64,000 nucleotides of DNA from Linanthus parryae (lineage: Eukaryota > Streptophyta > Magnoliopsida > Ericales > Polemoniaceae), in the NCBI GenBank assembly GCA_023055425.1, contig JALGPY010000005.1, forward strand, positions 88,329,495-88,393,494, in the 5' to 3' direction. Each line of letters begins with the position of its first letter. Position 1 is the stretch's first letter. Below, piece after piece: positions 44,570 through 55,533 of the stretch. The translations under genes and the position numbers were made by a program. Below the pieces are notes generated by a model. The model made no database searches, was not told the origin of the DNA, and worked only from the letters and a program-made list of their open reading frames with translations.

Positions 44570-45242
44570 TACAAAAGATATCTATATTAAATCACTGGGT
44601 AAAAGATAATTTCCACCCCTTGAGTATGGGTGTAGATAGTACTTTCTAGACAGACAGATCTTAGCCACGTGGCGACCATCCAGCACACCCAGCTGTGCTC
44701 CACACACACTGGATCACCACCCGCGCTGATCCGTTTGGGGGCTGCGAGACAGGGTCCTCGCATACCACCACACGGGACTTGTAGGGACTTAGTGGTTTGG
44801 AGGCTAGGGTAAGTCATGTCGCGCGCGAGCGACAACCAAGCCCGCGCGCGACCTTTAGTAACTGCTTTGAGAGATTTATGGCACGAGCTCCATAAACCTG
44901 GTCAAACCTCATAACGGTTCCGGTATACGCGGACGAAGTGCGTAACGGTTCCTATATATGCGGACGAACGTGCCGTTGTGGTTAAGCTAATTAAGCCGCC
45001 ATTAATGGGCGCATTAACTCACTACAACGACCACATTTTCTCTTATATATAGGATCGTTAGCCCTTCCATACGAGGACGAATCACCTGAGATACGCGGAA
45101 GCTCTGCCCAAATTCTGTCTCTCTCTCTCACAGTTACCATTGTCTTACTCTCTCCCTACACACACCCTACTCTTTCCGTGTTCTTTCTATCCCCTGCTCT
45201 TGGTGTATATTGAATCCTCCTCAAGGTATTCTCTCGTACACA
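44570..45242 (+). repeat. Probable 5' LTR of the Tat element
   Basis: It ends near 45242 (CTCTCGTACACA), just before the primer-binding site. It holds a TATA box at 45044-45051 (TTATATATAGG) and a CT-rich stretch at 45118-45180 consistent with a transcription start and R region. Without the 3' LTR the start cannot be proved; it lies between the P450 promoter (44490) and about 44800. Confidence 0.55.
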
Positions 45243-45244
45243 TT

Positions 45245-45261
45245 TGGTGAACCCGACGTGA
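45245..45261 (+). other. Putative primer-binding site of the Tat element
   Basis: TGGTGAACCCGACGTGA starts with the TGG complementary to a tRNA CCA end and follows the LTR by two or three bases. I could not assign the tRNA with certainty. Confidence 0.6.
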
Positions 45262-45282
45262 ATCGAACCACTGCAAGCAACC

Positions 45283-46787
45283 ATGTCTCATGAAGACGAG
45301 GTCAGCAACAGATCCCCCTACACGGAAACAACCTCGGGAGAGGAGACCCGTCACACTTCCGCGGCCGCCAGCGGGACTCCGACTTTGGAGACTCTGAACG
45401 CCACTATCCAGAATCAGGGAAGGGCTCTCCAGGCTCAATCCGCACAGATGGATTGGATAATGGCCATCCTGGGAACCCTTACTCCGAATCCTACATCGGG
45501 TACTGCTGTCTCTCAGGGAGGGGGAACCTCTACCACCCAGGGAACTGGAGTGGTACCTACACCACCTAACCCTAATCCGCAAACCCCACCAGCAATGGTG
45601 CAATTACCCTCTGTTCAGGAGCAAACAGCCCAAATACCGTCCCTTACTACACATATTCCTCTACCACCAACCTCGGCACCCAACATCTCTTCACAATATC
45701 CCTTGCCTCCTCCGCCAGTACTGCTGGGCAACGTGACTTACAGTTACAGCCCTAGCCCGACCGCAGCATATGTGTCCCCGCCGGCTACAACCCTTCCTCC
45801 TGCTGCTGGAGGGAGCGCACCGGAATGTATGACATCGCTGCAGCGGCGCATAGAGACCTTCTTGGCCAATCAACCGTTTGCAGACACCATTATTCCGAAG
45901 GTCGAAAACGATCCGCCTATCCCACGTGAGATCTATCTCATGCCCAACCCTTCAGGGTATAAGGCTCCTAAGTGGGACAAGTTTGAAGATGTCAATGGGA
46001 ATGCCCACGAGCATGTCATGCGTTTCATCGATGTAATGGGACCATATGGGGCCGATCCCAAGTTACTGATGCGCGAGTTCCCGAAATCTTTGGGAAATGT
46101 GGCCTACAAATGGTATAGGACGCTGGAGGCCGGATCTGTCAAAACTTGGGACGACATGGTCCAGAAGTTCTACACGAAATTCTTCCAGTTGGAGGAGAAG
46201 GTTACGATGATTCATCTCTCTCGTATGTATCAGAAGCGCGAGGAGGATGGAGTCATCTTCATCAAGAAGTTCAGGGCAAAATCCTTGCAGTGCAGAGATG
46301 AAGTGCTTGAGGGCAGGCTCGTGGAGATGTGTCTGCAAGGCATGCGAGATGAGTACAAAGGTATGGTGATCAACCTACAAACTCCTACTTTTTCAAAGTT
46401 GATTGAATGCACGAAAAACATAGAGCCTATAGTGGAAAGGCAAAAGAAGAAGCACGCCCCTGAACGACCCTCAGGGGGGACCACTTTCAAAATTGGAAGG
46501 TTTGTTATAAGAGGGGGCGCGAAGCTGAGGTTAATACAGTTTCGCCGCACAAGCAGCCCATGGTTACAAATTCAGATGCGTCGTCTCTACCATGCTCGAT
46601 AGAGGAAGTGGTTGACTTATGCAAACAGTGGCGTAAAGATGGAGTCCTACCTCCGCTTGAAAGGATACCCTCTAAAGAAATGATGAGGGACCCGAAGTGG
46701 TGCGAATGCCACGGGAAAATTATGCACTCCACAACAGACTGCAAGAAACTTAGGCACATGGTGAGCCGAAAAATGAAGGAAAGCTAG
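45283..46787 (+). pseudogene. Tat element gag
   Basis: ATG at 45283 (MSHEDEVSNRS). The N-terminal 180 residues are rich in Pro, Gln, Thr and Ser. The retrotransposon gag domain follows at about 45990-46440 (WDKFEDVNGNAHEHVMRFID, then KWYRTLEAGSVKTWDDMV). Near 46500 the frame shifts, and in the new frame a Cys/His-rich end appears (CECHGKIMHSTTDCKKLRHM, about 46710-46760) as expected at the end of Tat gag. A stop closes it at 46785-46787. It would form the particle; one frameshift makes it a pseudogene. Confidence 0.85.
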
Positions 46788-47171
46788 TTGATTGTCACCG
46801 ACCAGAGGCAGGATGTGCGAAACAATCCGCTGCCAGCTCATGCGGAGCGAGAGCCGAAAGTCAAAGAGGTATCCATGATTGCGATTATGGATCTTGAAGA
46901 GATTGCGGAAGACGATTTTCCTATCATTGCTGAAATTCACAATGATGAGGACTACAGCATAGACACGGAGGGTGAGCGTGCTGATCGAATGAAGGGGTCG
47001 CACGGGTTCAGCAAGTTCTTTGACGAGATGAAATTTTCGGAGAAATGCCGGAAAGAGATGACAAAAGTGATTCTAAGAGTAGCAGAAGACTTCGAGGAAG
47101 ACATCGTGGCTCCAATGGAAAAGTTGTTAGGGCGTCTCGCTCTACGGAAAAGATTATGAACTTCTCCGCAA
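46788..47171 (+). pseudogene. Linker between gag and pol, acidic
   Basis: The frame continues from gag after the stop with a strongly acidic stretch (DLEEIAEDDFPIIAEIHNDE) to a TGA at about 47157. No protease active site (D[TS]G) can be found. The protease and the RT core seem to have been deleted between about 47160 and 47220. Confidence 0.55.
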
Positions 47172-48297
47172 GTGACAAGAAGACAGACTCGCAGAAATAA
47201 CCTTACGACAAGCATGACAGCGCCACACAATCAAAGCACTCTGAAGACGTTCCTAGGGAAATTATCTTACCTGCGGAGGTTCATTCCAGCGATCGGAGAA
47301 ATAACCTTTTGCTTCAGCGATCTCCTCAAGAAGAATGCTGTATATAATTGGAAAAAGGAATACGAGGCCGCATTTGGCAAGCTGAATGACCTGCTGACAT
47401 CGCCAAGGGTGATGATCGCACCGCAGATTGGTTCGCCGCTTTTGTTGTACCTGACGTCGACGAAGAAATCTTTAGGGGCGCTTTTAGCTCAGGAATACGA
47501 AGGGCAAGAAAGGCCGATTTATTACATTTCTCGCATAGTACAACTAGCTGAATCAAGTTACACAGATATCGAACGCCATTGTCTTGTTTTGTTCTTTGTG
47601 ATAGAAAAGCTAAAACACTACTTCGCCTTGCACAAAGTTGTGGTGATTACAAAGAGCGACCCCATACGGTATCTCTTGACTCACACCTCTCCCTTCGGGA
47701 GGTTGGCAAAGTGGTATATGACTATTTCACAATATGACATCACATGCGTTCGACCACGAGCAATCAAATCTCAAGAAGTGGCAGATCTTCTGGCACAGTT
47801 CCCAGATAAAGTTATGAGCCCATGATTGAGGAGGAGTTGGAAGGACCTGAAATCTATGCAGTCGAGTTACCATATTGGACGCTTCATTTTGATGGATCAT
47901 CGACAAGGAAAGGTGGAGGAATTGGGATTGTTTTGACTAGACCAGATGGGGAAGTCATCCAAATGTCCACGAAAATCGATTTCCCGGTAACCAACAATGA
48001 TGCGGAGAATGAGGCTCTCATCGCAGGACTTCCTGTAGTTAGGGCATTGGAAGTAAGCAATCTGACGGTTATTGGGGATTCTAAGTTAATCGTCAAACAA
48101 GCCTCGGGCGAGTACGGATTGAAAGAAGTAAATCTGTTACCCTATCGGACTTTTGTGCAAAAGCTGGTACAACAATTTTGCGATGTCAGGTATGAGCACA
48201 CGCCTACAGCAGATAATCGGCACGCTGATGCTTTAGCCACTCTAGGATCTAAATTTAGTGCAGACAAATGCCCTGCGAGAATCTCAATCGAAGTCTG
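47172..48297 (+). pseudogene. Tat RT thumb, RNase H and second RNase H
   Basis: It begins with the RT thumb (FLGKLSYLRRFIPAIGEI) and the linker to the first RNase H, which is degenerate (LYLTSTKKSLGALLAQ where DAS is expected; DPIRYLL; VADLLAQFP). A second, better kept RNase H follows at 47822-48290 (LHFDGSSTRKGGGIGIVL, NNDAENEALIAGL, VIGDSKLIVKQ, NRHADALATLGS), with the Asp-Glu-Asp set visible. The two are joined across a TGA at 47823-47825. The RT catalytic palm (YxDD) is absent. Confidence 0.85.
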
Positions 48298-49912
48298 AAC
48301 GTCACCGGTTGATAGAGGATGTATGCGAGGATGAGTCCATGGATAACGAAGACTGGAGAAAACCGATATTGCATTCAATCGCCGAGGGAACGAGCAAAGA
48401 AAACTGGGCATCCACTAAAGGATACTGCATACATGACAACGCCCTCTACTACAAAGGTCCAGGAGGAATACTCACGCGATGCGTCTTGCAGCAGAAGGGA
48501 CAAGCATTATTGTAAAAGATTCACCAGCACACTTGCAGGGAAGGTGAGGTTTCAATTTATCGAAAGGCCCAAAGATACGGGATTCATTGGTCGGACATGT
48601 CCACGGCGGCTGCAATAATTCAAGGAAATTGTGAAAGCTGCGCATTGATGAAGGAATCTTTAACAATCACTTTGGTTAATGATGACGCGGACTGGAGAAA
48701 GCCACTCTTTGATTTTCTCACGGAAGAAATAGAACCCGAGCAAATGAAGGAAGCCGAGAAACTCAAAAGAAAGGCGGCTCGATATGTGGTGCAGGAAAAC
48801 ATACTCTGGTGGAGGAGTCATTAAGGTAATCTACTACAATGCCTAGATAGCCAAGAAGCGCAGGAGGTAATTGATTTATCTTACTAAGTAGAGCATCAGG
48901 GGGGTGCAAAGCTATGCAGACAGCTCCTCACAATTGGTTATTTTTGGCCCACAATGGAGGCAGATTGCCAAACCAAAGTAAAGAGATGCCAGGAATGCCA
49001 ATTTAAGGGCAACCTCGTACATGCCCTTGCCGTAGATCTACACGCGGGAACGCCATGGCCGTTCCACACTTGGGCTCTAGATTTTGTTGGCCCCATTCGA
49101 CCGGCCTCACATGGGAACCAGTTTATCCTGACCGCGACCGAGTTGTTTACAAAGTGGGCGAAGGCAATACCGCTCAAGACAGCTAATGCGCTCGCGGTAG
49201 TCAATTTTGTTCAATAAAACATCATATACAGGTTTGGAATCCCCAACACAATCCTTTCGGATAATGGCACCCCCTTTGTAAATCGTTAGGTGGCCACAAA
49301 GCTAGCGGAGTACAACATAAGGCAGGTTTGTTCCACTCCGTATTATCCAATAGGGAATGGTCAAGCAGAAGCAACCAACAAGACACTGTTAAGAGTTTTG
49401 AGCAAGATGGTCGCAGATGATCACAAAAAGTGGGCCAATTCTTTAAACATAGCATTATGGGAATATAGAACTTCGCCAAGGACTCCCACGGGAGTCTCCC
49501 CGTTCCTTCTATGTTACGGAGCTGAAGCCGTTGTACCGGCGGAAGTAAAAGTCAACTCTGCGAGATTGGCCTTTCATGCATTATATGACAACCAACGTGA
49601 TCATGACTTGATCTATTGGAGGAAAAACGTGCGCAAGCTAAGCGGGCTAGCAAGAGGTATAAGGAGAGGATCGCTCGCGCATACAACAAAACAGTTCAAC
49701 ATCGAGATTTTGCGGTCGGGGACTTGGTCTTGCGCGCTTTAGATCATTGCATGCGGGAGGCAGCCCATCCAAAGTTCGCAGCTAACTGGGAAGGACCGTT
49801 CGAGGTTAAAGAGGTCTTTGACAGTGGTTACTGCACAATACAGAGGCTTCATGGGACTGCCACAACCCCAAGTCTGATCAATATGCGCTGGATCAAAAAG
49901 TATTATCCGTAA
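48298..49912 (+). pseudogene. Tat element integrase
   Basis: Several frames are needed. An N-terminal linker (48258-48824) is broken by stops. The zinc-binding part lies at about 48890-49010 (EHQGGAKLCRQLL, CQECQF). The DDE core has Asp at WALDFVGPI (about 49076), Asp at SDNGTPF (about 49258) and Glu at GQAEATNKTLL (about 49363). Stops lie at 49215-49217 and about 49287, and a frameshift at about 49620. The C-terminal part (FAVGDLVLRAL, NWEGPFEVKEVF, WIKKYYP) ends at 49910-49912. There is no chromodomain, as in Tat. Confidence 0.87.
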
Positions 49913-49984
49913 CCTCTCTCTTTATATTTGATTCATATGGTTGCTGGATTGTATGTTCAGTACTTCAACGAATTTATGCGTTGT

Positions 49985-50070
49985 TTCCTCCCATATGAGG
50001 AACTTGTAATCATACATCTCCCATACGAGAGTACTTTTAATAAAAGGATTCTCCCATATGAGAAGAATTT
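49985..50070 (+). repeat. Three CTCCCATATGAG-type short repeats
   Basis: CTCCCATATGAGGAA, CTCCCATACGAGAG and CTCCCATATGAGAAG are spaced about 35 bp apart (49988, 50019, 50052). The core CTCCCATATGAG is itself nearly palindromic. They lie directly after pol. Confidence 0.7.
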
Positions 50071-50124
50071 TATTATCTCAGCCGTCTTTTTATCGTTTTA
50101 TTTGCTTCTTTGCTTGCTTATAAC

Positions 50125-50575
50125 AAAAGCCTATCTGCCTAGATAGCAGCCATAATGTACGATCCCATGCGATCCAAAGCCTATCTGCCGAGATAGAAGC
50201 AATGTTGAAATACGATCTTAAGTGATCTAAAAGCCTATCTGCCTAGATAGCAGCCATAATGTACGATCCCATGCGATCCAAAGCCTATCTGACGAGATAG
50301 CAGCAATGTTGAAATACGATCTTAAGTGATCTAAAAGCCTATCTGGCTAGATAGCAGCCATAATGTATGATCCCATGCGATCCGAAGCCTATCTGCCGAG
50401 ATAGAAGCAATGTTGAAATATGATCTTAGGTGATCTAAGAGCCTATCTGCCTAGATAGCAGCCATAATATACGATCCCATGCGACCCAAAAGCCCATCTG
50501 CCGAGATGGCAAGAAATGTTGAAATATGATCTTAACTGATCTATAAGCCTATCTGCTTAGATACCAAGCTACAGC
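50125..50575 (+). repeat. 104-bp tandem repeat with hairpin units, downstream of pol
   Basis: A repeat of about 104 bp occurs four times plus a partial copy, with starts at 50125, 50229, 50333 and 50437. Each copy is two related halves of about 52 bp. The first half starts AAAGCCTATCTGCCTAGATA and ends with GATCCCATGCGATC; the second has CTATCTGCCGAGATAG and GATCTTAAGTGATC. Each half thus contains two small inverted repeats able to form hairpins. Tat/Ogre elements often carry tandem repeats in this region. Confidence 0.88.
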
Positions 50576-50579
50576 AACA

Positions 50580-51816
50580 ACGCCCCGTGCGATGCAAAAC
50601 TCATCAGTTTGAGATAAAAAATTATTCAGGCAACATCCTAATGCAAAACGCGATAGGAAACATAGCTTGTTTCGTCGTATAGCAAACACGCATGCGATAT
50701 TACAATTTGTTGTATAAAAAAAGAACAGAAAATGCTAAAGTACATTTCATTAATAGTCAAAATGACTTACAATTTATCCGTCTAGATAGCAGATTACAAG
50801 AAAAAGCTCATACTAAGAAAATTCTTACTATAAAATGATCGGCCTACAAATGCTAACAAAAGCTATTGGACGTTATCGTCGAGGTCCTAGATCTGAACAG
50901 GGCTCTTGATCGGTCTTCTTCCCAAGAGATGTTCCAGATGAACCTCATGTCCTTGCGGATGCGGACGTGAAGAACAAGTGGAGAACAACTCCTGGGGCAG
51001 AAAGCTTATTGTGCAGAGAGACGAGCGCCATGGCTCGCACACCTTGTTCAAAAACATGGAGGCAAATAGTTCCTCCAGGAAAGCTAGAGAAGAAACACTC
51101 CATTCATTACGATTCAGTAAAAAGGTCAGTATGGAACTGCGCCTCGCCGCAAGGAAGCCGGAGAAACGACCTGCAAACATAATAGACGAAGAAGAATCTT
51201 CGCAGAAGCATGAGGTACTATGTATATCTTCTTCAAAGTGATCATGAAGATCAGTAAGCTTTATAAAGAAGATCTTGGGAGCTATTTCTATGGCACAAGG
51301 AACAAACTCAGGTTTCACAACTTGAAGTTGCCATGAATCAACAAAGAACAAGCATTGATGCCAGCAGTCTTAAGGACTCATGGCGAGCCACATTTTGGGA
51401 TGAAGAACCCAAGCAGCAAGAGGCAGGGTTTATATAGACTCTATGGGGACTCTTTAGTTCCATGGCTGAGTCAGCAAAGCATGGAAAACGGGTAAGAATC
51501 AATTACTTACGTCTCAAAAGTGGTAAAATTCAATTACCCTACTAAAGGCTATGACGATTCGGTGGCACGCCCTAATTAATGACGGAAGGTCATAATAAGG
51601 ATGGGCTTCCCAAGGAAATCGTGCTTATCTAATAAATCATTAGCGCGAACATCAAGGCAGATACGTCACCATGTGACGTCATAATTGATACGCATCAAGA
51701 TATGAGTGCAAATCCTCAAAAGGGAAAATGGGACATAGAGTTTCAAATAAAAAAAAGGGGGAGAAGCACTAGCATTACAATGATCTTTTTTGTTTCTAAA
51801 ACAAATATTTTTGTTT
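50580..51816. other. Non-coding Tat region between tandem repeats and the antisense gene
   Basis: Mixed sequence without an intact gene. A minus-strand open stretch at 51351-50887 has no ATG start and no recognised domain. A minus-strand TATA-like box (TATATAAACCC, plus 51429-51436) lies 80 bp upstream of it. This may be a second, minor antisense transcription unit. Confidence 0.4.
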
Positions 51817-54112
51817 CTAACACAAGTCCTTGATCAAAGGATCTTCTGGAGAGAATGAGAGCGATGCCTCTCTTGCTTGGTCCACTTCTTGCTTCAATTG
51901 TTTGTACTTGGCATTCATCGCATGAAAGCGGTTGATAGCTTCTTTAGCCTTCTGCCTTTGTTCCTCTACCTTCCGTCTTTCAGATGCGAGGTTGTTGTAG
52001 CCGCGCTTCAAACTCACAGATGCGAGAATATGGGTGATCCTGTTGAGAAGATACCCGAAGCCTAGCTTTCCTTGAACTTTACCCTGAAGCCCCTTGCATG
52101 TGCTATAAAGCAGCTGTGCACTATTAGGAGAAATGGTCGCAGGGGTGGCCACAGACAGTTGCTCCAGAATCCAGATGGCTTCGGTCAAGAAAAGTCTCCT
52201 GTCATAAGCCTCTATCTCCAGAGACTTCGCAAATGACCAGGGGTATGAGAGGCGCATCTGAATCAGCCAGTCCACATCAGCTTGCTTCATTCCTGACAAA
52301 ATTGATTCAAGTTTAGAGCATGAAAGCTTGTAAAAAGAGGTGCAGAATGCAAAAAATAATAACATACCAGTCCCTTCAAGGATCTCTTGCAAAGAGGGAA
52401 TGCGCATTGTTGGACAAGCCGAAGCATGCCCTTGCTGCATTGCTTGTATGTCAGCCGCGAGTTCGAGCTCATCATAGTTGGCAGGGAGAGTATAAGTCAC
52501 AACAGGTGCGACGGCAGCTCCAACTTGTGAACTCCAAAAACTCCATGCTGGGGGAACCTCTAAAAGCTCTACCTCTGTCGAAGGAACGGCAATAGCAATA
52601 GCTGCTGCTCGACTAGGAACTCCTTCGGCTGCAAGAGGCTCTTTTGGCTCGGGAGCATTCATTTGAACATCAACATTTTCATGTGATGCTATGTCTTCCA
52701 TGACCTGTTCATTTTCATGAACTTCAGCTCCAGCACCATCTGTTTCCATTTCCTCAACCGCAGCATCAGCATTTCTTCTCTTAGAACGGTGTCAGCTTCG
52801 ATATCATCAGATACCTCGATGATATCCTCCAAAGGCTCTCCTTCATACTCAGTAGCTGCGATAGGCTTCTCAACATTAGAGCTTCGCTCTGGAACATATG
52901 ATGTAGGGAGCTGACCCCTTTGTTCCGGCATATCCTCATCAGCATCACCTGCGATACAAGACAGGAAAATATTGAGGTAACTTGTATTATACAGTGTTCT
53001 GTTATTTTGATAGATCAAAAGCGAGCACCTCCACACTTAGGTGGGATTGCAGCACCTTCATCATATGTTAAAGATGCGACACCATATCCTACTAGAGTAT
53101 TCTCATTAAGCACATCTTTAAGGTGAGCGTGACCTGGGGTGCGAAGAAACTTGTTACAATAATGATTGGGCTACTAAGCCTGGTTTACAAATATTGTTTG
53201 AATGATTACCTAATGGTTCACCACACTTGCCTACTAGCCATCGGCGAATATCAGCTTTTGATAAGCCATGCTTTAACGCACCAATAATTACTTCTTGGCA
53301 AGTCACAGCAAGGTTAAAAATCTCACCTTTTTTGCCGCCTGCGATCTCCTCAAAGTCATCTTTGGCTTGTTCCAAAGCAGTTGCATCCGCGTTATCAACA
53401 TGCTGTTCTTCCAAACTTCTCCTCTTTATGAGCTCAATCTCATCTTCCTCGAGCTTCCTCCTTCTCTCTGCGGCCTCAGCAGCCATCCTCTCAGACTCAG
53501 CAAGGATGTCTTCGTCTATGGCCTCGCAGGAAATGCCAGAGTGAGATCCCTTGGTCTTTTTCTTCTCTTTGGCCAGGAGGCCGCTGATGGTTTCTGTGTC
53601 ATCACCTGCTAAAGAACAAACTGTTCAGCAACTGTTGCAAGAGATAAAGTGTGAAGAAGACAAGTTTGTTTGAAGATACCTTCCGAATCTTCTTCTCGTA
53701 TCTCACCTCTTTCTTCTTCTCTTTCGCTTTCTTCTCTTTCTTCTTCATCATCTCTTCCTCTCACTTCTCTCCTCTCGTCCCCCTCTTTCTCCTCTTCCTG
53801 ACCAAAAGGAATAAGAGTCTCAACTGCGAGCTCTTTCTGCGCTTTGCTTGGCATGAGACCTTTGCCTTTTTCTTTAGAGGCAAGAGATTTCGCAGGAGAA
53901 CGAGTTGGAGCACTCCTAGGAGGAGGGGAGATTGTAATGCCCTTCTGCTTTTGTCTCTTACCCCTTGGGGCAACATTTTCTGGAGGAGACGGAGCATTCC
54001 TAGGAGGAGACAAAGCTGGAGTATTGTCTATCAGCGAGCTAGCAAACGCATCCATTACCTCGCGAATCAGAGTCTCTACTTGGGGATCCATTCCCATTGT
54101 TAAAGGAATTTC

Positions 54113-55519
54113 TGTAGGGTTTTGATTCATGGATGCGCAATGGAAACAATAATAAACCATGCAAAACCCTCCAAGGATCACAAGTCAAGAGACATAACGA
54201 TGGTAAAGGAAGAAAACAATTAACACACCTTAGGGTTCTCATTTGATGACTTCAAACGCGAATTGTGTCACGTTCTCTATAGTTGATCCACGCCTAGAGT
54301 TGATTTCTAGATCTTCCAATCCTTGGTGCAAGCCCGTAAAGAGGAAGAGGAAGAAGAATCACGCAAAACGAGACCAAAACAAGGAGGTTTCGGCCTCCTT
54401 GTGGGCCGACGGGAAGGGAGCGGCGAGCTCCTTGGCTTGCTTGCTCTCTCTCCTTTTGTTCTCTCCCACTCAAGTTATGATCAATTGAATCATAAGTGTG
54501 AGAAGGAAGGAAGGAGTGTCCTTTATATAGTCCAACAAATCCTTGCCAACTACCTAAAGGACTTATTCTAGTCTTACTAGAATTCAATTTAGTCCCTTCC
54601 TTGCAAATTAGTCCCTACTAAGTTTGAAAGGTATTGCAAAGTGATCCTCTAATTAATTAATCCAATTAATTAATTCCCAAATCTGGTTCAACTCTATATA
54701 GCATGTGACCCCATAGGTTCTATCTAGTTGGTAGCAACAATTTGCTAATATGGAGCGGTTTCTAGCAAAATATCCATTCTAGCCAACTAATATAATAGTC
54801 ATCTTGACAACCTTTGTACAAGTAATTGTCTCATCCCTTTGTCTCTATATCCGTATTGGACACGAGACATACAAGTCACACTCGTATATCCAATCCATAG
54901 TTTCTCGATCCATGGGAATAGTCTTATTCGTGCAAATAACATCAATATCCTATATTGATTTATTTGAGTGTGGCCAGACATTCTATAAGCACTATCCCTA
55001 GACTGGCCTAGAATATTTGCTCCCGTTATGTGGGAGGTACAAATTCTATCTACGCCCACTACGATCTCTAAGCTTGCTTCTTATTGTATCCGGTACACGC
55101 CTTTATAACTACACGGTTACGGTGTAGCGTTTAACGCTACCAAAATCACAATAATCCACAACTAGAATATCTAGTGACTTCAAGTCTAAGGATGACAATA
55201 CCATTGCACCGCGAGAAGCGCTTGTGACTCAACATAACGTGTATGTATCCTTCTCGGAGATGGGTCTATCCAGTGCGCCATTACCCTTAATGCACACCTA
55301 TGTGTTGGATCATGATATCTATATATCAATCCAACCCCATACTAGTCTATAGATGATTGTCCCATTAATCATTATACATGACTAGGGATATTTAAGATAA
55401 AAAAACACAATTGTAAATCTAAGGAATTCATTATATTAAATATCCAATAAATAATAAATGAATTTCTAGCCGCAAATAAATTCATACTAAAGATTGCCTC
55501 TAGGGCATCTATTCCAACA
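54113..55519 (-). repeat. Copia-B 3' LTR (1407 bp)
   Basis: Minus strand TGTTGGAATAG to CCCTACA, with a TATA box at 54522-54529 (TATATAAAGG). It is similar to Copia-A LTRs in layout and in many words, but clearly diverged. Confidence 0.94.
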
Positions 55520-55531
55520 GTCTCCCACTTG
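55520..55531 (-). other. Polypurine tract of Copia-B
   Basis: CAAGTGGGAGAC on the minus strand, directly before the 3' LTR. Confidence 0.85.
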
Positions 55532-55533
55532 CC

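Noticed and set aside
45187..45873. Minus-strand frames opposite Tat gag
   Set aside because: Antisense shadows of the Pro- and Thr-rich gag N-terminus; no start, splice or domain support.
53651..54103. Plus-strand frames with Phe-rich runs
   Set aside because: Complement of the Glu- and Lys-rich part of the antisense PMD gene.
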